Part shown: piece by piece, positions 1 to 5,399 of the stretch
How the letters are laid out: every line of letters starts with the position of its first letter
How positions within the stretch are numbered: position 1 is the stretch's first letter
Assembly (NCBI GenBank): GCA_019239815.1
Contig: JAFAZL010000359.1
Location: forward strand, 1-6,926
Length of the DNA: 6,926 nt
Origin: Acidobacteriota bacterium
GTDB taxonomy: Bacteria > Acidobacteriota > Terriglobia > Acidoferrales > UBA7541
Direction of reading: 5' to 3'
The notes under the pieces: model-generated
Databases searched by the model: none
Told to the model about the DNA's origin: nothing
The model's input: only the letters and a program-made list of their open reading frames with translations
Program-made: the position numbers and the translations under genes

Positions 1-2
1 TT

Positions 3-335
3 ATCGACTGGGGCGACGGTGAGTGGCAGATCGGCGCGCCCCACGGAAAATTCGGCACCTTCAACCTCGTCGCCTCCAACCCAGAAGCCAAACAAGCCGC
101 CTTCCGCTTTTCCGATACGCTGATTTTTTCCGGTATCGACGTCTACAACGACGCCGATTCCGAAGCGACCCTCACAATCCGCTCGCCCGAAGCCCGCGAA
201 ATCGTCATCAACGTGAAGCCGAAAGAACTCCGCCGCATCCGCACCGAATGGCGCGACCCCAACACCCAAGTCGTCTTCGAATTCAAAAACGGCGAAGCCT
301 TACGCTTCGACAATCTCGCCTACATCCGCCCGTAG
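3..335 (+). CDS. C-terminal part of an unrecognised protein, probably a beta-sandwich domain (5' end outside window)
   Basis: The frame is open from base 3 to a TAG stop at 333-335, giving 110 residues with no start codon needed inside the window, so this is the end of a longer gene. The peptide begins IDWGDGEWQIGAPHG and ends RFDNLAYIRP. It alternates hydrophobic and polar residues, is rich in aromatic, Gly and Asp residues, and contains stretches such as GIDVYND and ATLTIRSPEAREI. This pattern suits an all-beta jelly-roll or carbohydrate-binding-like domain of a secreted protein, but that is inference from texture and I do not recognise the family. Codon use is strongly biased to C at third positions, like the large genes to the right, which supports real coding. 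The overlapping +1-shifted open frame is Arg/Pro-rich and is a shadow. Confidence 0.75.
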   Translation: MDWGDGEWQIGAPHGKFGTFNLVASNPEAKQAAFRFSDTLIFSGIDVYNDADSEATLTIRSPEAREIVINVKPKELRRIRTEWRDPNTQVVFEFKNGEALRFDNLAYIRP

Positions 336-414
336 ACACGGCTCGCCGCTCTCGTCGGCCGCCGCGCGCCAAGCGCTGCAACCCAACATTGGTGCAACAT
401 CCCGCGGCCCATGC

Positions 415-420
415 TAAAAT
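415..420 (+). promoter_or_regulatory. Possible -10 box for the tRNA-Val gene
   Basis: TAAAAT matches the sigma70-type TATAAT in five of six bases and lies about 55 bases before the tRNA 5' end. No convincing -35 box is present: TTGGTG at 389-394 would leave a 20-base spacer, and TGCAAC at 393-398 leaves 16. The same hexamer occurs upstream of the cupin gene, which is the main reason for recording it. Confidence 0.35.
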
Positions 421-474
421 CGCAGGTCTGCGCCAACCGCTGATTCAGCACATACAGCGCAGTTCAGCCGCATT

Positions 475-551
475 AGGCTCGTAGCTCAGTTGGTTAGAGC
501 GCCACCTTGACACGGTGGAGGTCTGGGGTTCGAGTCCCCACGAGCCTACCA
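475..551 (+). tRNA. tRNA-Val, anticodon GAC, with encoded CCA
   Basis: A full cloverleaf can be folded. The acceptor stem 475-481 (AGGCTCG) pairs with 541-547 (CGAGCCT). The D-arm stem is GCTC 484-487 with GAGC 497-500. The anticodon stem is CCACC 502-506 with GGTGG 514-518, around the loop TTGACAC. The T-arm is TGGGG-TTCGAGT-CCCCA at 524-540. The anticodon is GAC at 509-511, reading Val codons GUC and GUU. The discriminator is A548, and CCA at 549-551 is encoded rather than added after transcription. The gene stands alone in the window. Its 3' half is repeated 1510 bases downstream at 2029-2049, beyond the AsmA-like gene. Confidence 0.97.
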
Positions 552-568
552 TTTCTTTCAATCACATC

Positions 569-601
569 CAGAAAAACAAGCTCTCAACGTCGTTGTTTCT
601 G
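569..601 (+). terminator. Weak hairpin after the tRNA, possible terminator
   Basis: CAGAAA at 569-574 pairs with TTTCTG at 596-601 and CAA 577-579 pairs with TTG 593-595, leaving a two-base bulge. The loop side contains the small palindrome CAACG-T-CGTTG (585-595), which could form instead. The stem is AT-rich and no T-run follows, so an intrinsic terminator is only a possibility. The rest of 552-642 shows nothing else that I can name. Confidence 0.25.
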
Positions 602-648
602 TAATTATGTCGTTACCGATTTAGACGGGCTACGCGCACTCATTGTCA

Positions 649-654
649 TATCCT
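649..654 (+). promoter_or_regulatory. -10 box for a leaderless AsmA-like mRNA
   Basis: TATCCT ends at 654, exactly six bases before the ATG at 661. That puts the expected transcription start at or next to the A of the start codon. The same hexamer and the same six-base spacing occur before the gene at 3007. No good -35 was found at 16-18 bases: TTAGAC at 621-626 is too far upstream. Support comes from the shared geometry rather than from a complete promoter. Confidence 0.45.
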
Positions 655-660
655 AGGCGC

Positions 661-1983
661 ATGAGTAGCCGTCCAAGAACGCTCCTCGTCTCAGGAGTTG
701 CCGCGATGTTGTCGGTGGCCCTGGCCTTGATCGCACTCGCCGTTTTCGATGCGGATCGCTATCGACCGAGGCTAATTTCTTACTTACAAGATAGAACTGG
801 CAAGCCAGTCGAAATCAGTCACATCTCGCTCAGTCTCTTTCCGTTGTCACTTCGCATCGAGAACTTTGGGGTGAAGAATACGCCTCCTTTCCCGGCTGGG
901 TATATTGCCAAGGCGACAGGCATCCAGATCCGGATTGATACTCGGCGGGCTCTCCTTCACCGACGGTTTGGCGTCAACTCCCTCGTGCTCGATCAACCTT
1001 CCATAAACTTAATCTCGGACTCGAACGGACTGTGGAATGTCGACAATTTTCCTGCCGTTTCCGGCGAATCCTTTGTATTGGGGAAAATTGGAACGGTGGA
1101 GATCCATCACGGTCAATTGGTTGCGTCCAATCAATTAGCGTCGAACGCGCCAGGGCCGGTCTTCCTAGAAGCCCATGATGTGAACGGAACGTTTGAAAAT
1201 GTCGACCTAGGAGCAATCGTCAGTCCTTCATCCCGGGGGATGGGTGGCCAAGGAATAGTCCACGCGGACCGCCTGAGCTTCGGTGCCGTCGACACGGGGA
1301 ATTTGAGCTTCAAACTCCAGCTGTGGGCGCAGCAAGTTTTCCTAGCTGAAATGAAGGCGGACATATCGGGCGGGCACGCAACAGGAGCACTTTTCTTCGA
1401 CCTGACGGGCAAACGTCCTGCCTTCAGAGGCAATGCCCGTTTCGTGGGAATTGATGTAGCAAATCTTCTGGACCCGTTCGAGAACGGTCGAGGGAAGATG
1501 ACCGGGAAAATGGAGGGCGACCTGACCTTAGCTGGCGAAATCCAGCATTCGATCAGACCTCTCGCAGGGATACGGGGCAACGGTCATGTCGTACTGAATA
1601 AGGGCGACGTACCGAGCCTGGAACTGAACGCTAACCTCGCAAAACTCGTACGTTTCAACAATCACGGTCCCGCTGCAGCAAAGCCTTCTTCCTTCGAGCG
1701 AATTTCCACCGACTTCCAGCTTGCGAACCTTCGCATTCGGAGCGAGACAATCGACATTGACGGTTACGGCGTAGATGTGGACGGGGCGGGCAGTTTCAAT
1801 GTGGACGGTTCGAACGAACTCAATTACGACGGCGTCGCCAAAATTACAACGCGACAAGGCTTTTTCACGAACGCCATGGCCAAGTTAGTCGGCGCCAACG
1901 TCGATAACGGTCTCCTTTCTTTTCCGTTCCACGTCGGCGGCACAATCGAGACGCCGTCGTTCTCTAAGCGCGCGGTCCACTGA
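661..1983 (+). CDS. AsmA-like inner-membrane-anchored protein (short form)
   Basis: The product has 440 residues. An N-terminal membrane segment at about residues 8-29 is followed by an AsmA-type start: FDADRYRPRLISYLQDRTGKP, then a stretch resembling the family pattern of a membrane-near beta region (SLSLFPLSLRIENFGV). The C-terminal third (about 350-440) has the alternating beta pattern ending in GGTIETPSF, typical of the AsmA C-terminal repeat region. AsmA-like proteins are anchored in the inner membrane, face the periplasm, and are linked to outer-membrane assembly or lipid transport. Many are 600 residues or more, so this is a short member. A TTG at 643 would add six residues, but I chose ATG 661 because a -10-like TATCCT sits six bases upstream and neither start has a Shine-Dalgarno site. 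GC is lower than in neighbours (29 of 60 in a hand count of 1021-1080), with many A/T third positions, and the gene lies between a tRNA and a fragment of that tRNA. Both points suggest acquisition from elsewhere. Confidence 0.85.
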   Translation: MSSRPRTLLVSGVAAMLSVALALIALAVFDADRYRPRLISYLQDRTGKPVEISHISLSLFPLSLRIENFGVKNTPPFPAGYIAKATGIQIRIDTRRALLHRRFGVNSLVLDQPSINLISDSNGLWNVDNFPAVSGESFVLGKIGTVEIHHGQLVASNQLASNAPGPVFLEAHDVNGTFENVDLGAIVSPSSRGMGGQGIVHADRLSFGAVDTGNLSFKLQLWAQQVFLAEMKADISGGHATGALFFDLTGKRPAFRGNARFVGIDVANLLDPFENGRGKMTGKMEGDLTLAGEIQHSIRPLAGIRGNGHVVLNKGDVPSLELNANLAKLVRFNNHGPAAAKPSSFERISTDFQLANLRIRSETIDIDGYGVDVDGAGSFNVDGSNELNYDGVAKITTRQGFFTNAMAKLVGANVDNGLLSFPFHVGGTIETPSFSKRAVH

Positions 1984-2028
1984 TCGGCCCTTAGGCGACT
2001 TGAGGCGCTCCGAATTTTGGCACGTTGC

Positions 2029-2053
2029 AGGTCTGGGGTTCGACTCCCCTACG
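2029..2053 (+). repeat. Defective copy of the tRNA-Val 3' half (T-arm remnant, possible att site)
   Basis: Bases 2029-2049 match 519-539 of the tRNA-Val gene at 20 of 21 positions, with the first 15 bases identical (AGGTCTGGGGTTCGA). The T-arm GGGG-TTCGACT-CCCC (2035-2049) still folds. The downstream part has drifted (TACGTCTCG instead of ACGAGCCT) and cannot pair with any 5' acceptor half nearby, and no D-arm or anticodon arm is recognisable before it. It is therefore a tRNA fragment and not a gene. Partial tRNA 3' ends are the usual far-end scar of tRNA-targeted integration, so with the intact tRNA it may bound a segment of about 1.5 kb. The rest of 1984-2028 shows nothing I recognise. Confidence 0.7.
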
Positions 2054-2094
2054 TCTCGATTTCACGTGCCGAGGCCTTTCCGTCCTCTATGTCG

Positions 2095-2100
2095 TAAAAT
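2095..2100 (+). promoter_or_regulatory. Possible -10 box for the cupin gene
   Basis: TAAAAT (five of six bases of TATAAT) lies 23 bases before the cupin ATG. This would give a leader of about 16 to 18 bases, just long enough to hold the Shine-Dalgarno site. No clear -35 is visible. It is the same hexamer as the one before tRNA-Val. Confidence 0.4.
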
Positions 2101-2106
2101 GGCCTT

Positions 2107-2121
2107 AAAAGGACGGTCCTT
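2107..2121 (+). promoter_or_regulatory. Shine-Dalgarno site inside a palindrome, before the cupin gene
   Basis: AAAAGGA at 2107-2113 is a good ribosome binding site, ten bases from the ATG at 2124, and fixes that start. It overlaps a perfect inverted repeat, AAGGAC-G-GTCCTT (2109-2121). In RNA, AAGGA and TCCTT could pair around a CGG loop and hide the site. In DNA, the dyad could be a small operator. Neither role is shown by the sequence alone. Confidence 0.6.
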
Positions 2122-2123
2122 CT

Positions 2124-2672
2124 ATGCCTCCAGGTCACTCGCGACGTAGTTTTCTGCACGCTACCGGTGCTGCCGGGCTTGCTGCGGCTTTCGGACAAGT
2201 CGACGCAGGCACACATATGCAAATCCCACAAGGAAGCGTCATACCTGCGGCCGGCGGCGAGCACCTGATTCATTTCCGCGATCACGGCAATCTCTTCATC
2301 AAGTTTGGCGTCGCTTCCGGCTCGAAAAACCTTGCTATGGGCACGCAACAAGTCACCGTCGGCGCAGGCATTCCCGTCCACCGCCACCTGGACATGGACG
2401 AAGCGTTCTGCGTTCTCGACGGCAGCGGTACATTCCTCCTCAACGACGTCCCCAAACCCGCTGAAAAGGGAACAACCATTTTCATACCGAAAAACACCTG
2501 GCACGGATTCGTGAATCCCGACCGCGAATTGCTGCTCCTCTGGATTGTGACGCCCGCCGGATTCGAAGGTTTCTTTCGCGAAACGTGCAACCCGCCTGGC
2601 ACTCCGCCGAAACAATTCACGCGCGAACAGATACACGCAATCGCGACCAAATACGGTACCGAATTTCGTTAG
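2124..2672 (+). CDS. Tat-exported single-domain cupin protein
   Basis: The product has 182 residues. It opens with a twin-arginine signal (S6-R-R-S-F-L, then a mildly hydrophobic Ala/Gly stretch to about residue 23) and a plausible cleavage after VDA (residue 28), so it should be folded in the cytoplasm and exported. The cupin fold shows both signature motifs. Motif 1 runs G80-x5-H86-R-H88-x4-E93-x6-G100, and motif 2 runs G116-x5-P122-K-N-x2-H127-x3-N131, with Asn in place of the usual Gly. H86, H88, E93 and H127 are the expected metal ligands and all are present. The tail PAGFEGFFRE resembles quercetin-dioxygenase-like small cupins, but the substrate cannot be told from sequence. Export after cofactor loading fits the Tat route. 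The start is supported by AAAAGGA ten bases upstream. It is followed by an 85-base gap with its own promoter-like box, so it is probably transcribed alone. Confidence 0.93.
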   Translation: MPPGHSRRSFLHATGAAGLAAAFGQVDAGTHMQIPQGSVIPAAGGEHLIHFRDHGNLFIKFGVASGSKNLAMGTQQVTVGAGIPVHRHLDMDEAFCVLDGSGTFLLNDVPKPAEKGTTIFIPKNTWHGFVNPDRELLLLWIVTPAGFEGFFRETCNPPGTPPKQFTREQIHAIATKYGTEFR

Positions 2673-2745
2673 AGCCAAGGCGGCGTTTGTGTCTACGTTG
2701 CCCGCATCCACGAATTGCTGTATGCCCACAATTTGCGAGTAGCGC

Positions 2746-2751
2746 TATGAT
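2746..2751 (+). promoter_or_regulatory. -10 box for a leaderless microprotein mRNA
   Basis: TATGAT ends at 2751 and is followed by six bases (TTGCGT) and the ATG at 2758. The expected transcription start falls on the start codon. A -35 candidate TGCCCA at 2723-2728 has the right 17-base spacing but matches TTGACA at only three positions. Confidence 0.5.
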
Positions 2752-2757
2752 TTGCGT

Positions 2758-2934
2758 ATGGCAGAGCCAGCAAAGAAGCAAAATCCCACAGCCGGCGAAC
2801 CCAGCGTAGATCCGACGCGAGCCGTACCCGCGGTCGATCCTGTCGAAGAGGCTTCGGAAGAGTCGTTCCCAGCCAGCGATCCTCCGGGTTGGATTGGCGA
2901 GGCCACCACACCATCGCCCGAACCCAAGAAGTAA
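2758..2934 (+). CDS. Small protein with the EASEESFPASDPP motif, function unknown
   Basis: The product has 58 residues, is acidic and Pro/Ala/Ser/Glu-rich, and has no membrane segment or signal peptide. It is very likely disordered in its first half and last 12 residues. The core VEEASEESFPASDPPGW (about residues 29-45) is a motif I know from many short hypothetical bacterial proteins, often near the C-terminus. To my knowledge no function has been established. The recurrence of the motif argues that this short frame is real. A TTG at 2752 is in frame two codons earlier, but ATG 2758 was chosen because the TATGAT box ends six bases before it and would overlap the TTG. There is no Shine-Dalgarno site. 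It lies between a cupin gene and a sigma54 activator, each with its own promoter-like signal, so context gives no role. Confidence 0.85.
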   Translation: MAEPAKKQNPTAGEPSVDPTRAVPAVDPVEEASEESFPASDPPGWIGEATTPSPEPKK

Positions 2935-2970
2935 CGAGACATCGGGAAAGCCCGCCAAAAGCATGTCCGG

Positions 2971-3000
2971 TTGAGCCTCCGCCAACCCGTTTGCTATCCT
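2971..3000 (+). promoter_or_regulatory. Sigma70-type promoter for a leaderless activator mRNA
   Basis: TTGAGC at 2971-2976 (four of six bases of TTGACA) and TATCCT at 2995-3000 (four of six bases of TATAAT, preceded by the extended-type TGC) are separated by 18 bases. Six bases then separate the -10 from ATG 3007, so transcription should begin at the start codon. This is the most complete promoter in the window. It also means the earlier in-frame TTG at 2971 is part of the -35 and not the start. Confidence 0.6.
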
Positions 3001-3006
3001 GCTTGT

Positions 3007-5244
3007 ATGCCGGACCCGGTCATCACATCGCCCGAATCGATGCCGGCGGCGACCGGTGTACACACGGCCTCCCCGACGACCTCCGTGCCCGTCGCTTCAC
3101 CAACATCGGCGCCGTCACAGAACTCCCCTGCCGAGCCGCACGAGCACTCCCGCCGCCAGCTCGAAGCCCTGCTCGAAGTCAGCGAAGCCATCTCGCAGCA
3201 ACGTGACCTACCGGAACTCTTCCACGACCTCTCCGAGCGCCTCCACGCCGTCGTCGATTTCGATTTCCTCACGCTGACGCTCCACGATCCCGCGCGCAAC
3301 GTGATGCGCCTTCACATTCTCGAAACGCGCATCCCGCACAACAAACACATCGGCTCCGAAACGCCGGTCGACGGCCACCCATCCGGCCTCGTCTGGCAAA
3401 CGCAGGAAACCTTCATCGTTAGCGACACCGCCGAAGAAGAGCGCTACCCGCAGTTCATGCAGCGCCTAACCGACGAAGGCGTCCGCAGCTTCGCCCTCGT
3501 TCCGCTCACCACCGCACAGCGCCGTCTCGGCGCGATGGGCTTCGGCCGCATCATCCCTCGCCGCATCACCGATGGCGAACTCGCCTTCATGAAGCGCGTC
3601 GCATGCCAGGTCGCTGTCGCCGTAGACAACGCGCTCAATCTCGAAACCTCGCAGGCCTATCAAGGCCAGCTCGCCCGCGAACGCGATCGCCTTCGCGTTC
3701 TGCTCGAAGTCAACAACGTCCTCGTCACCAGCCTCGAGCTCAACGAACTGTTCCGCGGCATCGTCTCTACTCTTCAGCGCGTCATTCATCATGACTACAC
3801 CAGCCTCGCGCTGCTCGATCCGCAAAGCGGCCTACTCAAAATTTACGCGCTCGATTTTCCCGGCCGCCAGGGACTCATCAAGCCCGAACTCACCATCCCC
3901 CGCGAATCTTCCCCCGCAGGCCGCGCCATCGTCGAAAATCGCACACTCATCTCGCGCGGGTCCGAAATGGATCAATATTCCAGCGAAATCGTTCGCATCC
4001 TGCGCGCCGAAGGAATCCAGATTATTTGTTGTATTCCGCTCTCAAATCGTGGCCGCACATTTGGATCGCTTAATCTCGCCAGCCGCCGTGCCGATGTTTT
4101 TACGCCGGATGATATCGAACTCGTCCAGCAGGTCGCGGCGCAAATCGCCATCGCCGTCGAAAATGCCATCGCCTTCAAACAAATCGACGCCCTCAAGACA
4201 AAACTCGCCGAAGAAAAGCTCTACCTCGAAGAAGAAATTCGCAGCGCCTACAACTTCGAAGAAATCGTCGGCGACAGCCCCGCGATTCGCCGCGTGATGG
4301 CGCAAGTCGAACTCGTCGCCCCCGCCGGCAGCACGGTTCTTATCCTCGGCGAAACCGGTACCGGCAAGGAAGTCATCGCCCGCGCCGTCCACAATCTCAG
4401 CCCGCGCAAAGAGCGCACCTTCGTCAAAGTAAATTGTGCCGCCATTCCTTCGGGCTTGCTCGAAGCCGAACTCTTCGGTCACGAGCGCGGAGCCTTCACC
4501 GGCGCCATCAATCAAAAAATCGGCCGCTTCGAGCTCGCCGACCGCGGCACGCTCTTCCTCGACGAAATCGGCGACATCCCGCTCGAACTGCAGCCGAAAT
4601 TGCTGCGCGTCCTTCAGGAGCAGGAATTCGAGCGCCTCGGCAGCAATCGCACACAGACCGTTGACGTTCGCGTCGTCGCCGCCACCAATCGCGACCTCGC
4701 CCGTCTCGTTGCCGACCGCGAATTTCGCAGCGACCTCTACTATCGCCTCAACGTTTTTCCGATTCAGATTCCGCCGCTGCGCGATCGCCGCGAAGACGTC
4801 CCGCTGCTCGTACGCTATTTCGTCCAGAATTTCAGCCGCCGCCTCAACAAAACCGTCCAGTACGTCCCCGCCGACGCCATGGATGCGCTCGTGAATTATT
4901 CCTGGCCGGGAAATATCCGCGAGCTGGAAAATTTGATCGAGCGCGCAGTGCTGCTCTCGCCGGGTAAAGAACTCCGAGTCCCGCTTTCCGAACTCAAGCA
5001 AGCCGCACTTTCGGTCAACGATATCGCCGCCGAGGGCGCCGGTTTCGCTCCACTCTCACCGAACGCAACCGCTCCCGCTCCGGTCGCCACGCTCGAAGAA
5101 GCCGAGCGCCAGCACATCCTCCGCGCACTCCGCCAAACCGAATGGCGTATCGCCGGCCCCAAAGGCGCCGCCGCCGTCCTCGGCATGAAGCGCACGACCC
5201 TGCAGGCCCGCATGCGCAAACTCAACATCCGGCGCCCAATCTAA
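3007..5244 (+). CDS. Sigma54-dependent transcriptional activator, GAF-GAF-AAA+-Fis HTH (FhlA-like layout)
   Basis: The product has 745 residues. After a Ser/Thr/Pro/Ala-rich, probably disordered tail (1-45) come a first GAF domain (about 67-212), a linking helix, a second GAF (about 247-388), a Glu/Lys-rich coiled-coil linker (390-412) and the AAA+ domain (about 418-655). Walker A is GETGTGKE at 448-455, the sigma54-contact loop GAFTGA is at 495-500, Walker B is FLDE ending D519-E520, and arginine-finger region FRSDLYYRLNVF and SWPGNIREL (from 632) are intact. A Fis-type helix-turn-helix occupies about 705-743 (GAAAVLGMKRTTLQARMRKL). Such proteins bind upstream enhancers and use ATP to open sigma54 promoters. 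GAF domains typically bind small ligands or redox signals, here unknown. There is no receiver domain, so control by phosphorylation is not expected. The start is placed at ATG 3007 from the promoter geometry; the in-frame TTG at 2971 would add 12 residues. All key residues are present, so it should be active. Confidence 0.95.
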   Translation: MPDPVITSPESMPAATGVHTASPTTSVPVASPTSAPSQNSPAEPHEHSRRQLEALLEVSEAISQQRDLPELFHDLSERLHAVVDFDFLTLTLHDPARNVMRLHILETRIPHNKHIGSETPVDGHPSGLVWQTQETFIVSDTAEEERYPQFMQRLTDEGVRSFALVPLTTAQRRLGAMGFGRIIPRRITDGELAFMKRVACQVAVAVDNALNLETSQAYQGQLARERDRLRVLLEVNNVLVTSLELNELFRGIVSTLQRVIHHDYTSLALLDPQSGLLKIYALDFPGRQGLIKPELTIPRESSPAGRAIVENRTLISRGSEMDQYSSEIVRILRAEGIQIICCIPLSNRGRTFGSLNLASRRADVFTPDDIELVQQVAAQIAIAVENAIAFKQIDALKTKLAEEKLYLEEEIRSAYNFEEIVGDSPAIRRVMAQVELVAPAGSTVLILGETGTGKEVIARAVHNLSPRKERTFVKVNCAAIPSGLLEAELFGHERGAFTGAINQKIGRFELADRGTLFLDEIGDIPLELQPKLLRVLQEQEFERLGSNRTQTVDVRVVAATNRDLARLVADREFRSDLYYRLNVFPIQIPPLRDRREDVPLLVRYFVQNFSRRLNKTVQYVPADAMDALVNYSWPGNIRELENLIERAVLLSPGKELRVPLSELKQAALSVNDIAAEGAGFAPLSPNATAPAPVATLEEAERQHILRALRQTEWRIAGPKGAAAVLGMKRTTLQARMRKLNIRRPI

Positions 5245-5399
5245 ATCGCATCGCGACTGTGTACGGGTGCGGCACCGCGGCAACCCAACTCGCCCGGACG
5301 TAATTATCCAAGTTGGCCCTTGTTTCTTCTCCGCGCCCCTCAGCATCCTCTGCGTCTCTGCGTTGTCCTGTTCTCTTTTTCTGTCCTTACTTCTCTACG
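5245..5399. other. Convergent intergenic spacer, pyrimidine-rich with CTCNGCGN repeats; possible terminators
   Basis: This lies between the stop codons of two converging genes. The left half holds two weak inverted repeats: GGG...CCC around GCG/CGC at 5265-5286, and CCAACT 5285-5290 with AGTTGG 5311-5316 around a 20-base loop. Neither has a proper T-run, though a CTCTTTTT run occurs at 5373-5380. From 5321 to 5400 only 16 of 80 plus-strand bases are purines. Inside this stretch is a tandem duplicate of CTCTGCGT (5348-5355 and 5356-5363), preceded by related CTCCGCGC (5329-5336) and CTCAGCAT (5339-5346). Termination of both genes presumably happens here, but no classical terminator is evident. 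Confidence 0.5.

Noticed and set aside
1131..1580. 149-residue minus-strand frame inside the AsmA-like gene
   Set aside because: Antisense shadow with no recognisable domain or start signal; the sense frame has the membrane anchor and AsmA pattern.
2018..2028. Sigma54-like string TGGCACG followed by TTGCA near the tRNA fragment
   Set aside because: GG and GC are separated by six bases instead of the required ten or so, putting the two elements on the wrong faces of the helix, and the second element runs into the tRNA remnant.
1948..2058. CGAGACG at 1948 as a 5' acceptor partner for ACGTCTCG at the tRNA fragment
   Set aside because: The span of about 110 bases is too long for a tRNA, the first part is inside the AsmA coding region, and no D-arm or anticodon arm lies between.
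2049..2729. 226-residue minus-strand open frame opposite the cupin gene
   Set aside because: It covers the cupin gene, whose motifs, Tat signal and SD are all convincing; the antisense product shows no domain.
2937..2967. Inverted repeats CGGG-AAAG-CCCG and GACAT...ATGTC after the microprotein gene
   Set aside because: Stems of only four and five bases, asymmetric when combined, with no T-run, and they run into the -35 region of the next gene.
4042..5001. 319-residue minus-strand open frame opposite the activator
   Set aside because: It lies antisense to the intact AAA+ domain. Its Glu/Asp/Phe/Ala-rich product is what the complement of C-ending codons gives, and no family is recognisable.
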